Origin: Azospirillum ramasamyi
GTDB lineage: Bacteria > Pseudomonadota > Alphaproteobacteria > Azospirillales > Azospirillaceae
Length of the DNA: 64,000 bases
Assembly (NCBI RefSeq): GCF_003233655.1
Contig: NZ_CP029829.1
Span: 2,056,978-2,120,977, forward strand
Direction of reading: 5' to 3'
The position numbers were made by a program, and so were the translations under genes. Below are positions 23,944 through 35,072 of the stretch, piece by piece (positions within the stretch are counted from its first letter, which is position 1; every line of letters begins with the position of its first letter). The notes below the pieces were generated by a model. That model was not told where the DNA came from, did not search any database, and worked only from the letters and a program-made list of their open reading frames with translations.

Positions 23944-24498
23944 ATGACCCGTGCCCACCCGCCCCGGATCGGGACGACGAAGGCCCTGCTGATCGCCGGC
24001 CTGTCGCTGTTCGCCGCCCCGGCCCTGGCCCAGCAGGCGGCCCCGGCTCCCGCTCCCGCCGCCCAGGCCGCCGTCGCCGATGCCCAGGGCAAGCCGCTGG
24101 GGACCGTCACCTTCACCCGCTTCCCGCACGGCATCCTGGTCCACGGCCAGCTCGAAGGGCTGCCGCCGGGCTGGCACGCCATCCACATCCATGAAAACGG
24201 CGCCTGCACGCCCGACTTCAAGGCGGCCGGCGGCCATTTCGGCGCCCAGGGCTCCAAGCACGGCCTGGAATCCGAGCACATGCACTATGGCGAGCTTCCC
24301 AACATCTGGGCCAACGAGGCCGGCAAGGCCGGGTTCGAGGCGATCACCCACACGGTCACCCTGACCGACGGGCCGGACGGCCTGTTCAAGCAGGGCGGCA
24401 CCTCCATCGTCGTCCATGCCGAGCCCGACGACTATCTCAGCCAACCCGCCGGCAACTCGGGCGACCGCATCGCCTGCGGCGTGATCAAGAAGCCGTAA
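23944..24498 (+). CDS. sodC: Periplasmic Cu/Zn superoxide dismutase
   Basis: 184 aa. It dismutates superoxide in the periplasm. A signal peptide ends near residue 30 (LSLFAAPALAQ), followed by an Ala/Pro linker. Copper ligands fit H81, H83 (AIHIHENGAC), H98 (GGHFG) and H158 (IVVHAEPDDY). Zinc ligands fit H98, H106 and H114, with the fourth, normally Asp in HxGDLPN, being E117 (HYGELPN). C88 and C178 can form the conserved disulfide. It is divergent from fur, suggesting metal-linked control. Confidence 0.92.
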   Translation: MTRAHPPRIGTTKALLIAGLSLFAAPALAQQAAPAPAPAAQAAVADAQGKPLGTVTFTRFPHGILVHGQLEGLPPGWHAIHIHENGACTPDFKAAGGHFGAQGSKHGLESEHMHYGELPNIWANEAGKAGFEAITHTVTLTDGPDGLFKQGGTSIVVHAEPDDYLSQPAGNSGDRIACGVIKKP

Positions 24499-24795
24499 GC
24501 CCCTCCTGCACACCCGCGGGGCGCGATCATTTGCCGCGGCGTCGCGGCGTCGATTCGCGCCCCTTTCCCGCGCGTCCCGACCGGCGCACCCCTGCCGCGC
24601 ACCGAGTTTGCTTGCCAAATCAAGCCACCGGGCCTATCTGTCCGGGGTCGGACGGCGCCCGTCGCCGCGCAGGACTTGCGCGCGCCCGGATCGCCCGCCG
24701 CCCGACGGCTCCGCGCCAACCCGCCGCGGAGCGCGCAAGCCCGGCCGCTCCCTCCTGGCGCGGCCCCCATTCTGGTGACCAGGACCATCGCTTCC

Positions 24796-26331
24796 ATGAC
24801 CGAATTTTCCGGCCTCGGCCTGATCGAGCCTCTTCTGCGCGCCGTCGCGGAGGAGGGATACTCCACGGCCACGCCGATCCAGGCCGGCGCGATCCCGCTC
24901 CTGCTGGCCGGCCGCGACGTTCTGGGCCTCGCCCAGACCGGCACCGGCAAGACCGCGGCCTTCACGCTGCCCATCCTGCAGCGGCTGTTCCAGAACAAGA
25001 AGCGCGTGGCCGCCAAGTCGCCGCGCGTGCTGATCCTGACCCCGACGCGGGAACTGGCGCTGCAGATCGGCGACAGCTTCACCACCTACGGCCGCCATCT
25101 GCCGATCCGCCGCACCGTCATCCACGGCGGCGTCGGCCAGAGCCCGCAGGTTGCCGCCATCGCCCGCGGGACCGAGGTGCTGATCGCCACCCCCGGCCGC
25201 CTGCTCGACCTGATGGCGCAGAACCATGTCCGCCTCGACCAGATCGAGGTGTTCGTGCTGGACGAAGCCGACCGCATGCTCGACATGGGCTTCATCCGCG
25301 ACGTGCGGAAGGTGGTCGCGGTGCTGCCGAAGGAACGGCAGACGCTGCTGTTCTCGGCCACCATGCCGGACGCCGTGGTCGACTTGGCCAACAGCATCCT
25401 GACCGATGCCGAACGGATCGAGGTGACGCCGCAATCCACCACGGTGGAGCGCATCAACCAGCGGGTCCTGTTCGTGGAGCGCAGCGACAAGCGCCGCCTG
25501 CTGGCCGATCTGCTCGAAGATTCGGCGATGGCCCGCACCATCGTCTTCGCCCGCACCAAGCACGGCGCCGACCGCATCGCCGACCACCTGAAGAAGGCGG
25601 GCATCGCCGCCGACGCCATCCATGGCGACAAGTCGCAGTCGGCCCGCGTCCGCGCGCTGGAAAGCTTCCGCAGCGGCGAGTTGCGGGCGCTGGTGGCGAC
25701 CGATATCGCGGCCCGCGGCATCGACATCGACGGCATCAGCCACGTCATCAACTTCGACCTGCCGAACGAGCCGGAAAGCTACGTCCACCGCATCGGCCGG
25801 ACCGCCCGCGCCGGCACCGACGGCAGCGCGGTGTCCTTCTGCGACCATGAAGAGGTCGGCTATCTGAAGGATATCGAAAAGACGATCCGCCAGCCGATCC
25901 CGGCCGACGCCACCCACCCCTACCATGCGGTGGAGGTGGCCCAGATCCACGCCTCCAGCAAGCCGCCGCCCCGCCCCAAGGCGCCGGGCAGCAACCGCAA
26001 CCAGAACAACCGCAACCAGCAGCAGGCCCGCTCTGGAAACGCCGGCTCCAATGCCGCGCCGAAGCCGGCGGCGCCCAAGGCCGCGCAGCCGAAGCCTGCC
26101 GCCAAGGCCCCGCAGAAGACCCCGCAGAAGGCTGGCAAGCCGGCCGGCGCGCCGCGGCCGGACGCCGCCCGCAATGACCAGAACCGGCATGACCGCCGCC
26201 CGGCCCCGCATGCCGTTTCGCACGGCAACGCCCATGGCAACAGCAACCATGGGGGCGGCAAGCAGGCCCCGCGCGCGGCCGGCACCCCCGGCGGCAACAC
26301 CCCGCTGCGCCGCAAGCCCAACGCCGCCTGA
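24796..26331 (+). CDS. rhlE: DEAD-box RNA helicase (RhlE type)
   Basis: 511 aa. All core motifs are present: Q motif (GYSTATPIQ), Walker [24 protein letters not shown] (VLDEADRML), SAT, then domain 2 with [20 protein letters not shown] and [10 protein letters not shown]. After about residue 385 comes a low-complexity basic tail rich in Asn, Gln, Pro, Ala and Lys with a His/Gly end ([15 protein letters not shown]), typical of RNA-binding tails in RhlE proteins. It probably works in rRNA processing or mRNA decay, often cold-induced. The ATG at 24796 begins the conserved domain. Confidence 0.9.
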   Translation: MTEFSGLGLIEPLLRAVAEEGYSTATPIQAGAIPLLLAGRDVLGLAQTGTGKTAAFTLPILQRLFQNKKRVAAKSPRVLILTPTRELALQIGDSFTTYGRHLPIRRTVIHGGVGQSPQVAAIARGTEVLIATPGRLLDLMAQNHVRLDQIEVFVLDEADRMLDMGFIRDVRKVVAVLPKERQTLLFSATMPDAVVDLANSILTDAERIEVTPQSTTVERINQRVLFVERSDKRRLLADLLEDSAMARTIVFARTKHGADRIADHLKKAGIAADAIHGDKSQSARVRALESFRSGELRALVATDIAARGIDIDGISHVINFDLPNEPESYVHRIGRTARAGTDGSAVSFCDHEEVGYLKDIEKTIRQPIPADATHPYHAVEVAQIHASSKPPPRPKAPGSNRNQNNRNQQQARSGNAGSNAAPKPAAPKAAQPKPAAKAPQKTPQKAGKPAGAPRPDAARNDQNRHDRRPAPHAVSHGNAHGNSNHGGGKQAPRAAGTPGGNTPLRRKPNAA

Positions 26332-26347
26332 TCCGGGCAGCGCCCGC

Positions 26348-26390
26348 AAGGAAAAGGCCCCGTCTCTCGCCGAGACGGGGCCTTTTCCTT
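26348..26390. terminator. Bidirectional intrinsic terminator
   Basis: A perfect 19-bp inverted repeat (26348-26366 with 26372-26390, 5-nt loop) ends in AAGGAAAA/TTTTCCTT tracts. It separates the convergent rhlE and GST genes. Confidence 0.9.
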
Positions 26391-26420
26391 TGGCGAACTT
26401 TCCTATGGCAAACGCAGTTG

Positions 26421-27035
26421 TCAGCCCTGGGCTTCCGCGGCATGCGCCGCCTGCACCGCCGGACGCGCGCCGACACGTTCGCTGAAGGCGACCAGAGCAG
26501 GGAAGGCCGACAGGTCGAAGCCGATGCGCGGCATCCAACTCAGCACCGTGTAGGCATAAGCGTCGGCAACGGTGAAGACGTCTCCCGTCAGATAGGCCTT
26601 GCCCTCCAATTCCTGGTTCAGCACCGACAGCTTGCCGTTCAACACCTTGGCGGCGAATTCGCGGTGGGTGTCGGACACCACGTCCTTCAGCATCGGGAAC
26701 AGCGGCACGACGCCCTTGTGCAACTCCGCCCCGATGAAGTTCAGCAGTTCCTGGACGCGGTAGCGCTCCATCGTGCCGGCCGGCGGGATCAGGCCGCTGC
26801 CCGGCGCCTTGTCGGCGATGTACTGCACGATCACGGCGCCCTCGGTCAGGATGCCGCCCTCGTCGAGCGCCAGGGTCGGAACCTGCCCCTTCGGATTCAC
26901 CGCACGGAAATCGCTGCCGTCGGGCATGGTCTTGGCGACCAGATCGACCTTCACCAACTCGAAGGGCAGCCCGGCCTCGCGCAGGACGATGTGCGGCGAC
27001 AGCGAACAGGCACCCGGCTTGTAATAGAGCTTCAT
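26421..27035 (-). CDS. Glutathione S-transferase (beta-class-like)
   Basis: 204 aa. The N-terminal thioredoxin fold (MKLYYKPGACSLSPHIVLREAGLPFELVKVDL) carries the beta-class C10 in PGACS and the glutathione-binding NPKGQVPTLALDEGGILTEGAVIVQYI. The C-terminal all-alpha domain ends with GDVFTVADAYAYTVLSW. It conjugates or reduces electrophiles with glutathione. It does not carry the S-S-C/R pattern of maleylacetoacetate isomerase, so it is unlikely to be the missing homogentisate-pathway enzyme, though zeta-like activity cannot be excluded. Confidence 0.9.
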   Translation of the reverse strand: MKLYYKPGACSLSPHIVLREAGLPFELVKVDLVAKTMPDGSDFRAVNPKGQVPTLALDEGGILTEGAVIVQYIADKAPGSGLIPPAGTMERYRVQELLNFIGAELHKGVVPLFPMLKDVVSDTHREFAAKVLNGKLSVLNQELEGKAYLTGDVFTVADAYAYTVLSWMPRIGFDLSAFPALVAFSERVGARPAVQAAHAAEAQG

Positions 27036-27132
27036 GTCTCCGTAACCCCATTTCGGTGTCGGTGGTTGGAACGGAAGGGGTAGCGCAGTCCGCCGGCCGC
27101 CGCCAGTTCCCGCCCGCCCCGTCCCCATCGCT

Positions 27133-28584
27133 TCACGCCGCCCGGATCGAGCTGGCGAGCGAGGCCACATCGCTCCGCAGCTGGGCGGCACTCCGTCGCA
27201 CCACGTCCAGCCGCCGCTCCATCGCCTCCGCCGCGGAACCGGAGCCGTCGGCGACCGCGCGCACCCCCTCCACCGTCGACGCCAGATCGCGGGCCTCCTC
27301 CGCCGTAGCCTGGATCCGGCCGATGATCGACTGGGCGGCATATCCCTGCTGCTCGATCGCATCGGCGATTCCCACGGTCACCTCGTTCATGCTGCCGATG
27401 GTGTCGACGATCTCGCCGATGGCCTGCGCGGTGCGCCGGGACGAAGCCTGGATGTCCGCCACCTGCCGGGCGATGTCGTCGGTCGCCCGCGCGGTCTGGC
27501 TGGCCAGTTGCTTGACCTCGCCGGCGACGACGGCAAAGCCCTTGCCCGCCTCGCCGGCCCGCGCCGCCTCGATGGTCGCGTTCAGCGCCAGAAGGTTGGT
27601 CTGGCTGGCGATGTCGCCGATCAGGCGGGTGATGTCCTCGATCTGGGCGGCGGTGCCTTCCAACAGGGAGACGATCTCCCGTGTCGCCGACGCCTGCCGG
27701 CTGGCGGTGGAGACGATTCCGGTGGCGCGGTCGAGTTGCCCGCGGATGATGCCGGTCGATCCGGCGAGCTGATCCGCCGCCGCCGTCATGTCATGCGTCC
27801 GCTCCACCGCGCCGCCGATGGAGCGCAAGGCCTCACCCAACTGCACGCGCGTGCTGCCGATGGTGGAAGCGACGGCGTGAGAGTCGCCGCTCAGCGCATC
27901 GGACTCCGTCAGGATCTGGTCGGCGGAGGCGCCGATCACCGCCTGCAGCCTGCCGGCCACCTCGGCCAGGGTGCGACGGCGCTCCTCGCCCGCGCGTTCC
28001 TCCGTCGCCCGCTGTTCGGCGGCCAGCAACTCGGCCTGGCGGCGGGCCTCCTCGGCGGTGGCGAGCGTCGCCTCCAGGCTGTTCAGCAGGCCCTGCCCCT
28101 TCCAGGCGACCGCCACCAGAACCGTCACCTCCACCAGCACCGCCGCCGCATGGAAGAGTACCCGCAGGAGGTTCCCGCCTTCCGGCAGCAGGGCATAGGG
28201 CAGGAGGAAGTTCAGGATCAGGTGATGCGCCGCAACGGTCAGCGTCGCCATCACCAGAGCGCCGACGTCGATGAAGGCGATCAGCGCCGCCAGATTGGCG
28301 AAGAACAGGAAATGCAGATCGACCTGCCAGGGCTGGCCCTCCCCCGCCGCGACGACCAGGGCGCTCTGGAGCATCAGCGCCACCGCCGAAAGACTGCGCC
28401 GCGTGGCGCCGTTGGCCGAGAACCGCCCCAGCGTCGCGCCGGCCGTGACCAACAGGGCCAGTGCCGGAATGACCCAACCCCGGTCCATCGACCAGGACAA
28501 CAGGGCCAGGATCGGCACATAGCTCCACAGATAGGCGAGAAGCGCCCGCTCGCTGGCGAAGCGAAGGCGGTCGAGATTGTTCAT
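27133..28584 (-). CDS. Methyl-accepting chemotaxis protein with polytopic membrane sensor
   Basis: 483 aa. The N-terminal ~170 residues form about six membrane helices with conserved histidines ([30 protein letters not shown]) and no large periplasmic domain. A coiled coil leads to the MCP signalling domain with the hairpin tip [33 protein letters not shown]. No HAMP domain is evident. The membrane histidines suggest a redox, metal or energy-taxis input. A small exported-protein gene lies 14 nt upstream in the same operon. Confidence 0.87.
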   Translation of the reverse strand: MNNLDRLRFASERALLAYLWSYVPILALLSWSMDRGWVIPALALLVTAGATLGRFSANGATRRSLSAVALMLQSALVVAAGEGQPWQVDLHFLFFANLAALIAFIDVGALVMATLTVAAHHLILNFLLPYALLPEGGNLLRVLFHAAAVLVEVTVLVAVAWKGQGLLNSLEATLATAEEARRQAELLAAEQRATEERAGEERRRTLAEVAGRLQAVIGASADQILTESDALSGDSHAVASTIGSTRVQLGEALRSIGGAVERTHDMTAAADQLAGSTGIIRGQLDRATGIVSTASRQASATREIVSLLEGTAAQIEDITRLIGDIASQTNLLALNATIEAARAGEAGKGFAVVAGEVKQLASQTARATDDIARQVADIQASSRRTAQAIGEIVDTIGSMNEVTVGIADAIEQQGYAAQSIIGRIQATAEEARDLASTVEGVRAVADGSGSAAEAMERRLDVVRRSAAQLRSDVASLASSIRAA

Positions 28585-28598
28585 GGGGTGGCTCCGGG

Positions 28599-28913
28599 TC
28601 AGGACGGCAGTCGGCGCGGGTCCGCGCATCCGGCGAGAAGCGGATCGAGCAGCAACCAGGCGCCATGCCGGTAAAGGGAAGCGGCGAAGTCGGGGTGGGC
28701 CGACCGCGCGACGACGATGTTCGCGAAGGGACCGGCACGCAGCGGGGTTCCGCCGGCCGCCGCCACACGCGCCATCGCCTCGGCCAGCGTGGTGCCGGGA
28801 GCGAACACCGCGGCGACCGGCTCGGCCGGATCACCCGGGCCGGATGCGGCAACCGGCAGGGCGGCGGCACCGGCCACCAGCAGAAGGACGGCGGGGAGAT
28901 AGGAACGGATCAT
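28599..28913 (-). CDS. Small exported protein paired with the chemoreceptor
   Basis: 104 aa. A signal peptide ([23 protein letters not shown]) is followed by a ~80-residue domain ([62 protein letters not shown]) whose pattern recalls a small alpha/beta fold. No family is recognised. It ends 14 nt before the chemoreceptor start, so the two are surely co-transcribed. A periplasmic ligand-presenting role for the receptor is a hypothesis. Confidence 0.7.
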   Translation of the reverse strand: MIRSYLPAVLLLVAGAAALPVAASGPGDPAEPVAAVFAPGTTLAEAMARVAAAGGTPLRAGPFANIVVARSAHPDFAASLYRHGAWLLLDPLLAGCADPRRLPS

Positions 28914-29046
28914 CGGCGGAAGGCACCCATGCGCAGACGAACGGACATGCTCACAGCGACAGCCGCGCTGAGCTTGCACATCTTGACCAAGACTCTCTCA
29001 AAGGTTCGTCTTGCACCAAGACAGACCACCAAGGCGGAGAGCGCCT

Positions 29047-29235
29047 ATGGAGGAACAGAAACTCAGTCATCGTGGTCAACCTGCAGCGATGAACACATCC
29101 ACCGAGGGAAGTATAGCAACAATGAACCCGGGAGATTTGATTTTCATCAACGCCGCTTTTGGTGTTCTCCCCAATGGCGGCGGACGGCCTCTTGCTTTAA
29201 TTACGCAGAGGCGAAATAAAGAAATCGACTCTTAG
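29047..29235 (+). CDS. Possible small protein in an A/T-richer island
   Basis: A 62-codon frame with AAGGCGGAGAG placed 7 nt before its ATG. Composition is markedly less GC-rich than neighbouring genes. The C-terminal half (MNPGDLIFINAAFGVLPNGGGRPLALITQRR) looks protein-like but no family is recognised. It could be a recent arrival, a gene fragment or non-coding. Confidence 0.3.
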   Translation: MEEQKLSHRGQPAAMNTSTEGSIATMNPGDLIFINAAFGVLPNGGGRPLALITQRRNKEIDS

Positions 29236-29240
29236 AAAGA

Positions 29241-29314
29241 AAAAAACCGCCGGACCCCCGCCCTACGCCTGGATGCGCAGCCAATGCTGCGGAGGCGGGC
29301 AGGAGCACCGGCGG
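29241..29314 (-). terminator. Branched intrinsic terminator or small RNA 3' end
   Basis: On the minus strand three nested stems fold together: 29308-29314 with 29247-29253, 29294-29299 with 29257-29262, and 29286-29290 with 29277-29281. They are followed by six U residues (29246-29241). This is larger than the other terminators here and may be the 3' end of a small RNA or a processed 3' UTR of the ferritin-like gene. Confidence 0.65.
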
Positions 29315-29340
29315 CTCTGACGCGTTCAAACGGCCTTTAA

Positions 29341-29358
29341 AGCGAATTTTCATTCGCT
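29341..29358. repeat. Short hairpin downstream of the ferritin-like gene
   Basis: AGCGAAT (29341-29347) and ATTCGCT (29352-29358) are a perfect 7-bp inverted repeat with a 4-nt loop. It lies in the 3' UTR of the ferritin-like gene, upstream (in transcript order) of the branched terminator. Confidence 0.55.
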
Positions 29359-29420
29359 TCAGGTTCACATGACCTCTTTCGCCGGTCGGGCTTCGGCCGC
29401 ATGAGCGGCCGGGGCCGCGA

Positions 29421-30296
29421 TCAGGCAGCCTGGGTCGCCAGCTTCCTGGCGCGGCGGTCGATCAGCCACCAGGCGCCGGTGGACGCCATCTGGCACAGGC
29501 GGGTGTGAGGCTTCAGGCCGCAAGCCTTGAACACCATGGCGACGGCACGGTCGACATGCTTGCGGCGATAGCGGCCATAGGCACGGCGCATGTAGGCGGC
29601 GTTGTAGACCTTGTGCTCATACGCGGCATCCGCCGGAGCGTTGGCGGCGTAATAGGCGTAGGCCAACTCGTCGTCCTCGGACTCGCCGATGCGTGACAGC
29701 GCCACCTTCAGGCGCTGAACCTTGTTCAGCCCCTCGCGGTCCAGATACTTCTTGGCGTAGGTGTAGAAGATCTTGTAGTGGCGGAGTTCGTCGGCGGCGA
29801 TGTTGCGGCAGATCTCCTTCAACACCGGCTCGTCGGTCGAATCACCGATGGCCGCGTAGTAGGAACTGGTTCCGGTTTCCACCATGCAGCGGGCGATCAT
29901 CTCGCCGGTGCGCGACCCGCGGACCGAGGCGTCCAGATCGATCGGCACGCGGTAGCCGGCGCGGAAGCGCTCGACCGCCGCCCGGAAATCGAAGGTCGGG
30001 TCGACCAGCTCGGCCCAGCGGCCCAGCGCCTCGCCATGCTGGACCTCCTCGACCGCCCAGCCGCGGGCGACCTCCTGAAACTCCGGATCGTCATTGAAGA
30101 CGTTGCAGAGATAGGCCGTGTAGTCGTCGGCGTTGAACTCGACCAGAGCCGCCGCCTTGATCAGGGGGACCAGATCGGGATCGACACGGCCTGCGTCGAA
30201 ACGGTCCCAGGGAAGCTCATCGATCCGCCAATGCGCACGCGCCATGATCCGCTCTGCCGCCTCGTCTTGGGCCGCCTTGCCGGCGGCCGTGGCCAA
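29421..30296 (-). CDS. Ferritin-like di-iron protein
   Basis: 291 aa from a TTG, or 274 aa from an ATG at 30245 (MARAHWRIDELPWDRFD); neither has a strong Shine-Dalgarno sequence, so the start is open. A four-helix di-iron centre is visible: E in ALVEFNADDY, E-x2-H in AVEEVQHGEAL, E in CMVETGTSSYY, and E-x2-H in ADELRHYKIFY. The C-terminus is basic (RRAYGRYRRKHVDRAVA) and ends in a hydrophobic segment. The pattern is that of AurF/rubrerythrin-like oxidases rather than storage ferritin. The substrate is unknown. Confidence 0.75.
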   Translation of the reverse strand: MATAAGKAAQDEAAERIMARAHWRIDELPWDRFDAGRVDPDLVPLIKAAALVEFNADDYTAYLCNVFNDDPEFQEVARGWAVEEVQHGEALGRWAELVDPTFDFRAAVERFRAGYRVPIDLDASVRGSRTGEMIARCMVETGTSSYYAAIGDSTDEPVLKEICRNIAADELRHYKIFYTYAKKYLDREGLNKVQRLKVALSRIGESEDDELAYAYYAANAPADAAYEHKVYNAAYMRRAYGRYRRKHVDRAVAMVFKACGLKPHTRLCQMASTGAWWLIDRRARKLATQAA

Positions 30297-30410
30297 TATC
30301 GGGAAAGATCCGCTGCGTTGCCCCCGCCGATGCCGTCGGGGTGCGCCGGGGTTTGCGGTTCAGGCCCTCGAATGTAATTCGTCTTTTCGCCGATGCAACC
30401 AAGTCGCAAC

Positions 30411-30443
30411 GAAAACGGGCGGCCTGGAAGCCCAAGCCGCCCG
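30411..30443 (-). terminator. Terminator of the atp operon
   Basis: On the minus strand an 8-bp stem (30436-30443 with 30416-30423, 12-nt loop) is followed by UUUU (30415-30412). It lies 60 bp past the atpC stop. Confidence 0.75.
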
Positions 30444-30502
30444 CTCGACCGAAGAGATGTATGCCGTCTGCCCAGGGAAACCCGAGCCGGCGGGCCTTCC
30501 GC

Positions 30503-30919
30503 TCAGTGAGCGGCGGACTGGCTCAGCGCGTCCAGCTTGGCGCGCGCAACGGCCAGCTTGGACTCGGCGACGGCACGCTCGGCGTCCGACTTGCTGTCGT
30601 CCAGATCCTCGGACAGGTCCTTGATCTGCTTCTCGACCGTGGCGCGGTCCAGGTCGGTGAGCGCCACCGCTTCCTCGGCCAGCACGGTGCAGCGGGCCTC
30701 GGTGACCTCGGCGAAGCCGCCGGCGACGAAGACGCGGTCGACCACGCGGTCGCCCTCATACACGTCGATGACACCCGGACGCACGGTCGAGATCATCGGC
30801 GAATGGCCGGCGAGCACGCCGAAATCGCCTTCCGAACCCGGCACCACGACCATGTCCACGGGCTGCGACTTCAGCAGCTTTTCCGGCGAGACCAGCTCGA
30901 ATTCGACTTTATCGGCCAT
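30503..30919 (-). CDS. atpC: ATP synthase F1 epsilon subunit
   Basis: 138 aa. The N-terminal beta-sandwich (VEFELVSPEKLLKSQPVDMVVVPGSEGDFGVLAGHSPMISTVRPGVIDVY) and C-terminal helical hairpin (DLDRATVEKQIKDLSEDLDDSKSDAERAVAESKLAVARAKLDAL) are complete. The subunit couples rotation and can inhibit ATP hydrolysis. It is last in atpHAGDC, 144 nt after atpD with a stable hairpin in the gap. Confidence 0.95.
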   Translation of the reverse strand: MADKVEFELVSPEKLLKSQPVDMVVVPGSEGDFGVLAGHSPMISTVRPGVIDVYEGDRVVDRVFVAGGFAEVTEARCTVLAEEAVALTDLDRATVEKQIKDLSEDLDDSKSDAERAVAESKLAVARAKLDALSQSAAH

Positions 30920-30945
30920 GGGTTTCCTGGTGCCTCTTCATAGGA

Positions 30946-30976
30946 ACCCCCTCCCCCGCTGACGGGGGGAGGGGGT
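30946..30976. repeat. Stable GC hairpin between atpD and atpC
   Basis: ACCCCCTCCCCCG (30946-30958) pairs with 30963-30976, with one bulged G and a 4-nt loop. It is a variant of the CCCTCTCCC palindromes in this window. Lying between cistrons, it may act as an RNA-stability or partial-termination element. That is inference. Confidence 0.6.
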
Positions 30977-31063
30977 GTGCTGATGTCGATTTCCGCCCGG
31001 CCGTCTCGAACCCGATGGGGCGCGATGGGGCCGGGCCGGAATGCCGCGATCCCAGGGTGGGGA

Positions 31064-32551
<1,488 letters not shown>

Positions 32552-32570
32552 CTACGTGCGGATGCGGCCG

Positions 32571-33455
32571 TTAGAGTGCCTCGGCACCGGAGATGATCTC
32601 GATCAGCTCCTTGGTGATGTAGGCCTGGCGCGTCCGGTTGTAGGTGATCGTCAGCTTGTTGATCATGTCGCCGGCGTTGCGCGTCGCGTTGTCCATCGCG
32701 GTCATCCGGGCGCCCTGTTCGGACGCGGCGCTCTCCAGGAGGGCGCGGTAGATCTGGATGGACAGGTTGCGCGGCAGCAGTTCGGCGAGGATCTGCTCCT
32801 CGTCGGGCTCGAACTCATACAGCGCCTTCGCCTCGTCGGTGGCCGCGGCCTCGGCGACGGGGACGGCGAAGGGAATGAGCTGCTGAACCGTGACGATCTG
32901 GGAGATCGCCGACTTGAACTTGTTGAAGATGACCGAGCAGACGTCGAACTCGCCGGCCTCGAACATCGCCAGCACCTTCGACGCCACCATGTCGGCGTCG
33001 CTGAAGCCGAGCCGGCGGCGGCCGACATCCTCGTAGCTCTCGACGATCAGCGAGGCGAATTCGCGCTTCAGCTGGTCGCGGCCCTTGCGGCCGACGGTCA
33101 ACACCTTGACGGTCTTGCCCTCGCCCTGCAGGCGCGTGATCTGCCGCTTGGCCTCACGGACGATGGAGCCGTTGAAGGCGCCGCACAGACCGCGGTCGGA
33201 GCTGATGACGACCAGCAGATGCACCGTGTCGGCGCCCGTCCCGGTCATCAGCTTCGGACCGTTGCCGCTGTCCTGCACGTTGGCGGCCAGGGAGGCGAGC
33301 ATGCGGCCCATACGCTCCGCGTAAGGACCGCTGGCTTCCGCCTGGTCCTGAGCGCGGCGCAGCTTGGAAGCCGCAACCATCTTCATGGCCGAGGTGATCT
33401 TGCGCGTCGACTGGACGCTCGAGATCCGGTTCTTTAGGTCCTTGAGGTTAGGCAT
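32571..33455 (-). CDS. atpG: ATP synthase F1 gamma subunit
   Basis: 294 aa, the central rotor shaft. N-terminal ([33 protein letters not shown]) and C-terminal (ERAAS-type [50 protein letters not shown]) helices that form the coiled-coil shaft are typical. The [10 protein letters not shown] motif is present. It is 87 nt downstream of atpA. Confidence 0.98.
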   Translation of the reverse strand: MPNLKDLKNRISSVQSTRKITSAMKMVAASKLRRAQDQAEASGPYAERMGRMLASLAANVQDSGNGPKLMTGTGADTVHLLVVISSDRGLCGAFNGSIVREAKRQITRLQGEGKTVKVLTVGRKGRDQLKREFASLIVESYEDVGRRRLGFSDADMVASKVLAMFEAGEFDVCSVIFNKFKSAISQIVTVQQLIPFAVPVAEAAATDEAKALYEFEPDEEQILAELLPRNLSIQIYRALLESAASEQGARMTAMDNATRNAGDMINKLTITYNRTRQAYITKELIEIISGAEAL

Positions 33456-33542
33456 GCCGGCCCTTCAATTCCGCTCGAGGTCGTTCCGTGACCGTCTCTT
33501 CAGGACGGTGGGGGGCGGTTTCCCGCCCCCGCACGCGGTCGG

Positions 33543-35072
33543 TCAGACGAAGACCTTGGCGAAGCCGTCGAGGAACGCCTTCAGCTTCTCTTCGGTCGCC
33601 GAGGTGATCTGCTTGTCGGTGCGGATCGCCGCCAGGATATCGGCGCCCTTAGCGCGGATTTCCGACAGGAACTTGGCCTCGAAGCGGTTCACGTCCTCGA
33701 CGCGGATGGCGTCCAGGTAGCCCTTCACGCCGGCGAAGATCGACACGACCTGCTCTTCCACCGGCAGCGGCTGGAACTGGCCCTGCTTCAGCAGCTCGGT
33801 CAGACGGGCGCCACGGGCCAGCAGGCGCTGGGTCGAGGCGTCGAGGTCCGAGGCGAACTGGGCGAAGGCGGCCATCTCGCGGTACTGCGCGAGTTCCATC
33901 TTGATGGTGCCGGCAACCTGCTTCATCGCCTTGATCTGGGCGGCGGAGCCGACGCGGCTCACCGACAGACCGACGTTGATGGCGGGGCGGATGCCCTTAT
34001 AGAACAGGCCGGTTTCCAGGAAGATCTGACCGTCGGTGATCGAGATCACGTTGGTCGGAATGTAGGCGGACACGTCGCCGGCCTGGGTTTCGATGACCGG
34101 CAGGGCGGTCAGCGAGCCGTTGCCATGGGCGTCGCCCATCTTGGCGGCGCGCTCCAGCAGGCGGCTGTGGAGGTAGAACACGTCGCCCGGATAGGCTTCG
34201 CGGCCCGGCGGACGGCGGAGCAGCAGCGACATCTGGCGGTAGGCGACGGCCTGCTTGGACAGATCGTCGTACACGATCAGGGCGTGCATGCCGTTGTCGC
34301 GGAAATACTCGCCCATCGTGCAGCCGGTGTACGGCGCCAGGAACTGCAGCGGAGCCGGCTCCGACGCGGTGGCGGCGACGACGATGGAGTATTCCATGGC
34401 GCCGGCGTCTTCCAGGGTCTTGACGATCTGGGCGACGGTCGAACGCTTCTGGCCGACGGCGACGTAGATGCAGTAGAGCTTCTTGCTCTCGTCGTCGCCC
34501 TGGTTGATCGGCTTCTGGTTCAGGAAGGTGTCGATGACGACGGCGGTCTTGCCGGTCTGACGGTCACCGATGATCAGCTCGCGCTGGCCGCGCCCGATCG
34601 GAACCAGGCTGTCGACGGCCTTCAGGCCGGTCTGCATCGGCTCGTGCACCGACTTGCGCGGGATGATGCCGGGGGCCTTCACCTCGACGCGCTTGCGCTC
34701 GACGTTGACCAGCGGGCCCTTGCCGTCGATCGGGTTGCCGAGGCCGTCGACAACGCGGCCCAGCAGGCCACGGCCGACCGGAACGTCGACGATGGTGCCG
34801 GTGCGCTTGACGGTGTCGCCTTCCTTGATGCCGCGGTCGTCGCCGAAGATCACGATACCGACGTTGTCGGTCTCGAGGTTCAGCGCCATGCCCTGCAGGC
34901 CACCTGGGAACTCGACCATCTCGCCGGCGCGGACGTTGTCCAGGCCGTGCACGCGGGCGACGCCGTCACCCACCGACAGAACCTGACCAACCTCGGCGAC
35001 ATCCGCCTCGGTCCCGAAATTCGCGATCTGCTGCTTGAGGATCGCAGAGATTTCTGCGGCGCGGATATCCAT
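33543..35072 (-). CDS. atpA: ATP synthase F1 alpha subunit
   Basis: 509 aa, non-catalytic nucleotide-binding subunit. Walker A GDRQTGKT, the [48 protein letters not shown] block and the C-terminal helical domain are complete. Its ATG overlaps the atpH stop by 4 nt. Confidence 0.98.
   Translation of the reverse strand: MDIRAAEISAILKQQIANFGTEADVAEVGQVLSVGDGVARVHGLDNVRAGEMVEFPGGLQGMALNLETDNVGIVIFGDDRGIKEGDTVKRTGTIVDVPVGRGLLGRVVDGLGNPIDGKGPLVNVERKRVEVKAPGIIPRKSVHEPMQTGLKAVDSLVPIGRGQRELIIGDRQTGKTAVVIDTFLNQKPINQGDDESKKLYCIYVAVGQKRSTVAQIVKTLEDAGAMEYSIVVAATASEPAPLQFLAPYTGCTMGEYFRDNGMHALIVYDDLSKQAVAYRQMSLLLRRPPGREAYPGDVFYLHSRLLERAAKMGDAHGNGSLTALPVIETQAGDVSAYIPTNVISITDGQIFLETGLFYKGIRPAINVGLSVSRVGSAAQIKAMKQVAGTIKMELAQYREMAAFAQFASDLDASTQRLLARGARLTELLKQGQFQPLPVEEQVVSIFAGVKGYLDAIRVEDVNRFEAKFLSEIRAKGADILAAIRTDKQITSATEEKLKAFLDGFAKVFV

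Larger units (their letters stand above)
28914..29420. other. Intergenic region, lower GC, structured 3' end
   Basis: 507 bp between the exported-protein gene and the ferritin-like gene. It holds one weak small ORF (29047-29235), a branched terminator (29241-29314) and a hairpin (29341-29358). GC content drops noticeably between about 28960 and 29250 by eye. Confidence 0.5.

Noticed and set aside
26421..27035. The GST as the missing maleylacetoacetate isomerase
   Set aside because: Its active-site PGACS with Cys10 fits beta-class GST, not the zeta-class serine motif, and it is 20 kb from hmgA.
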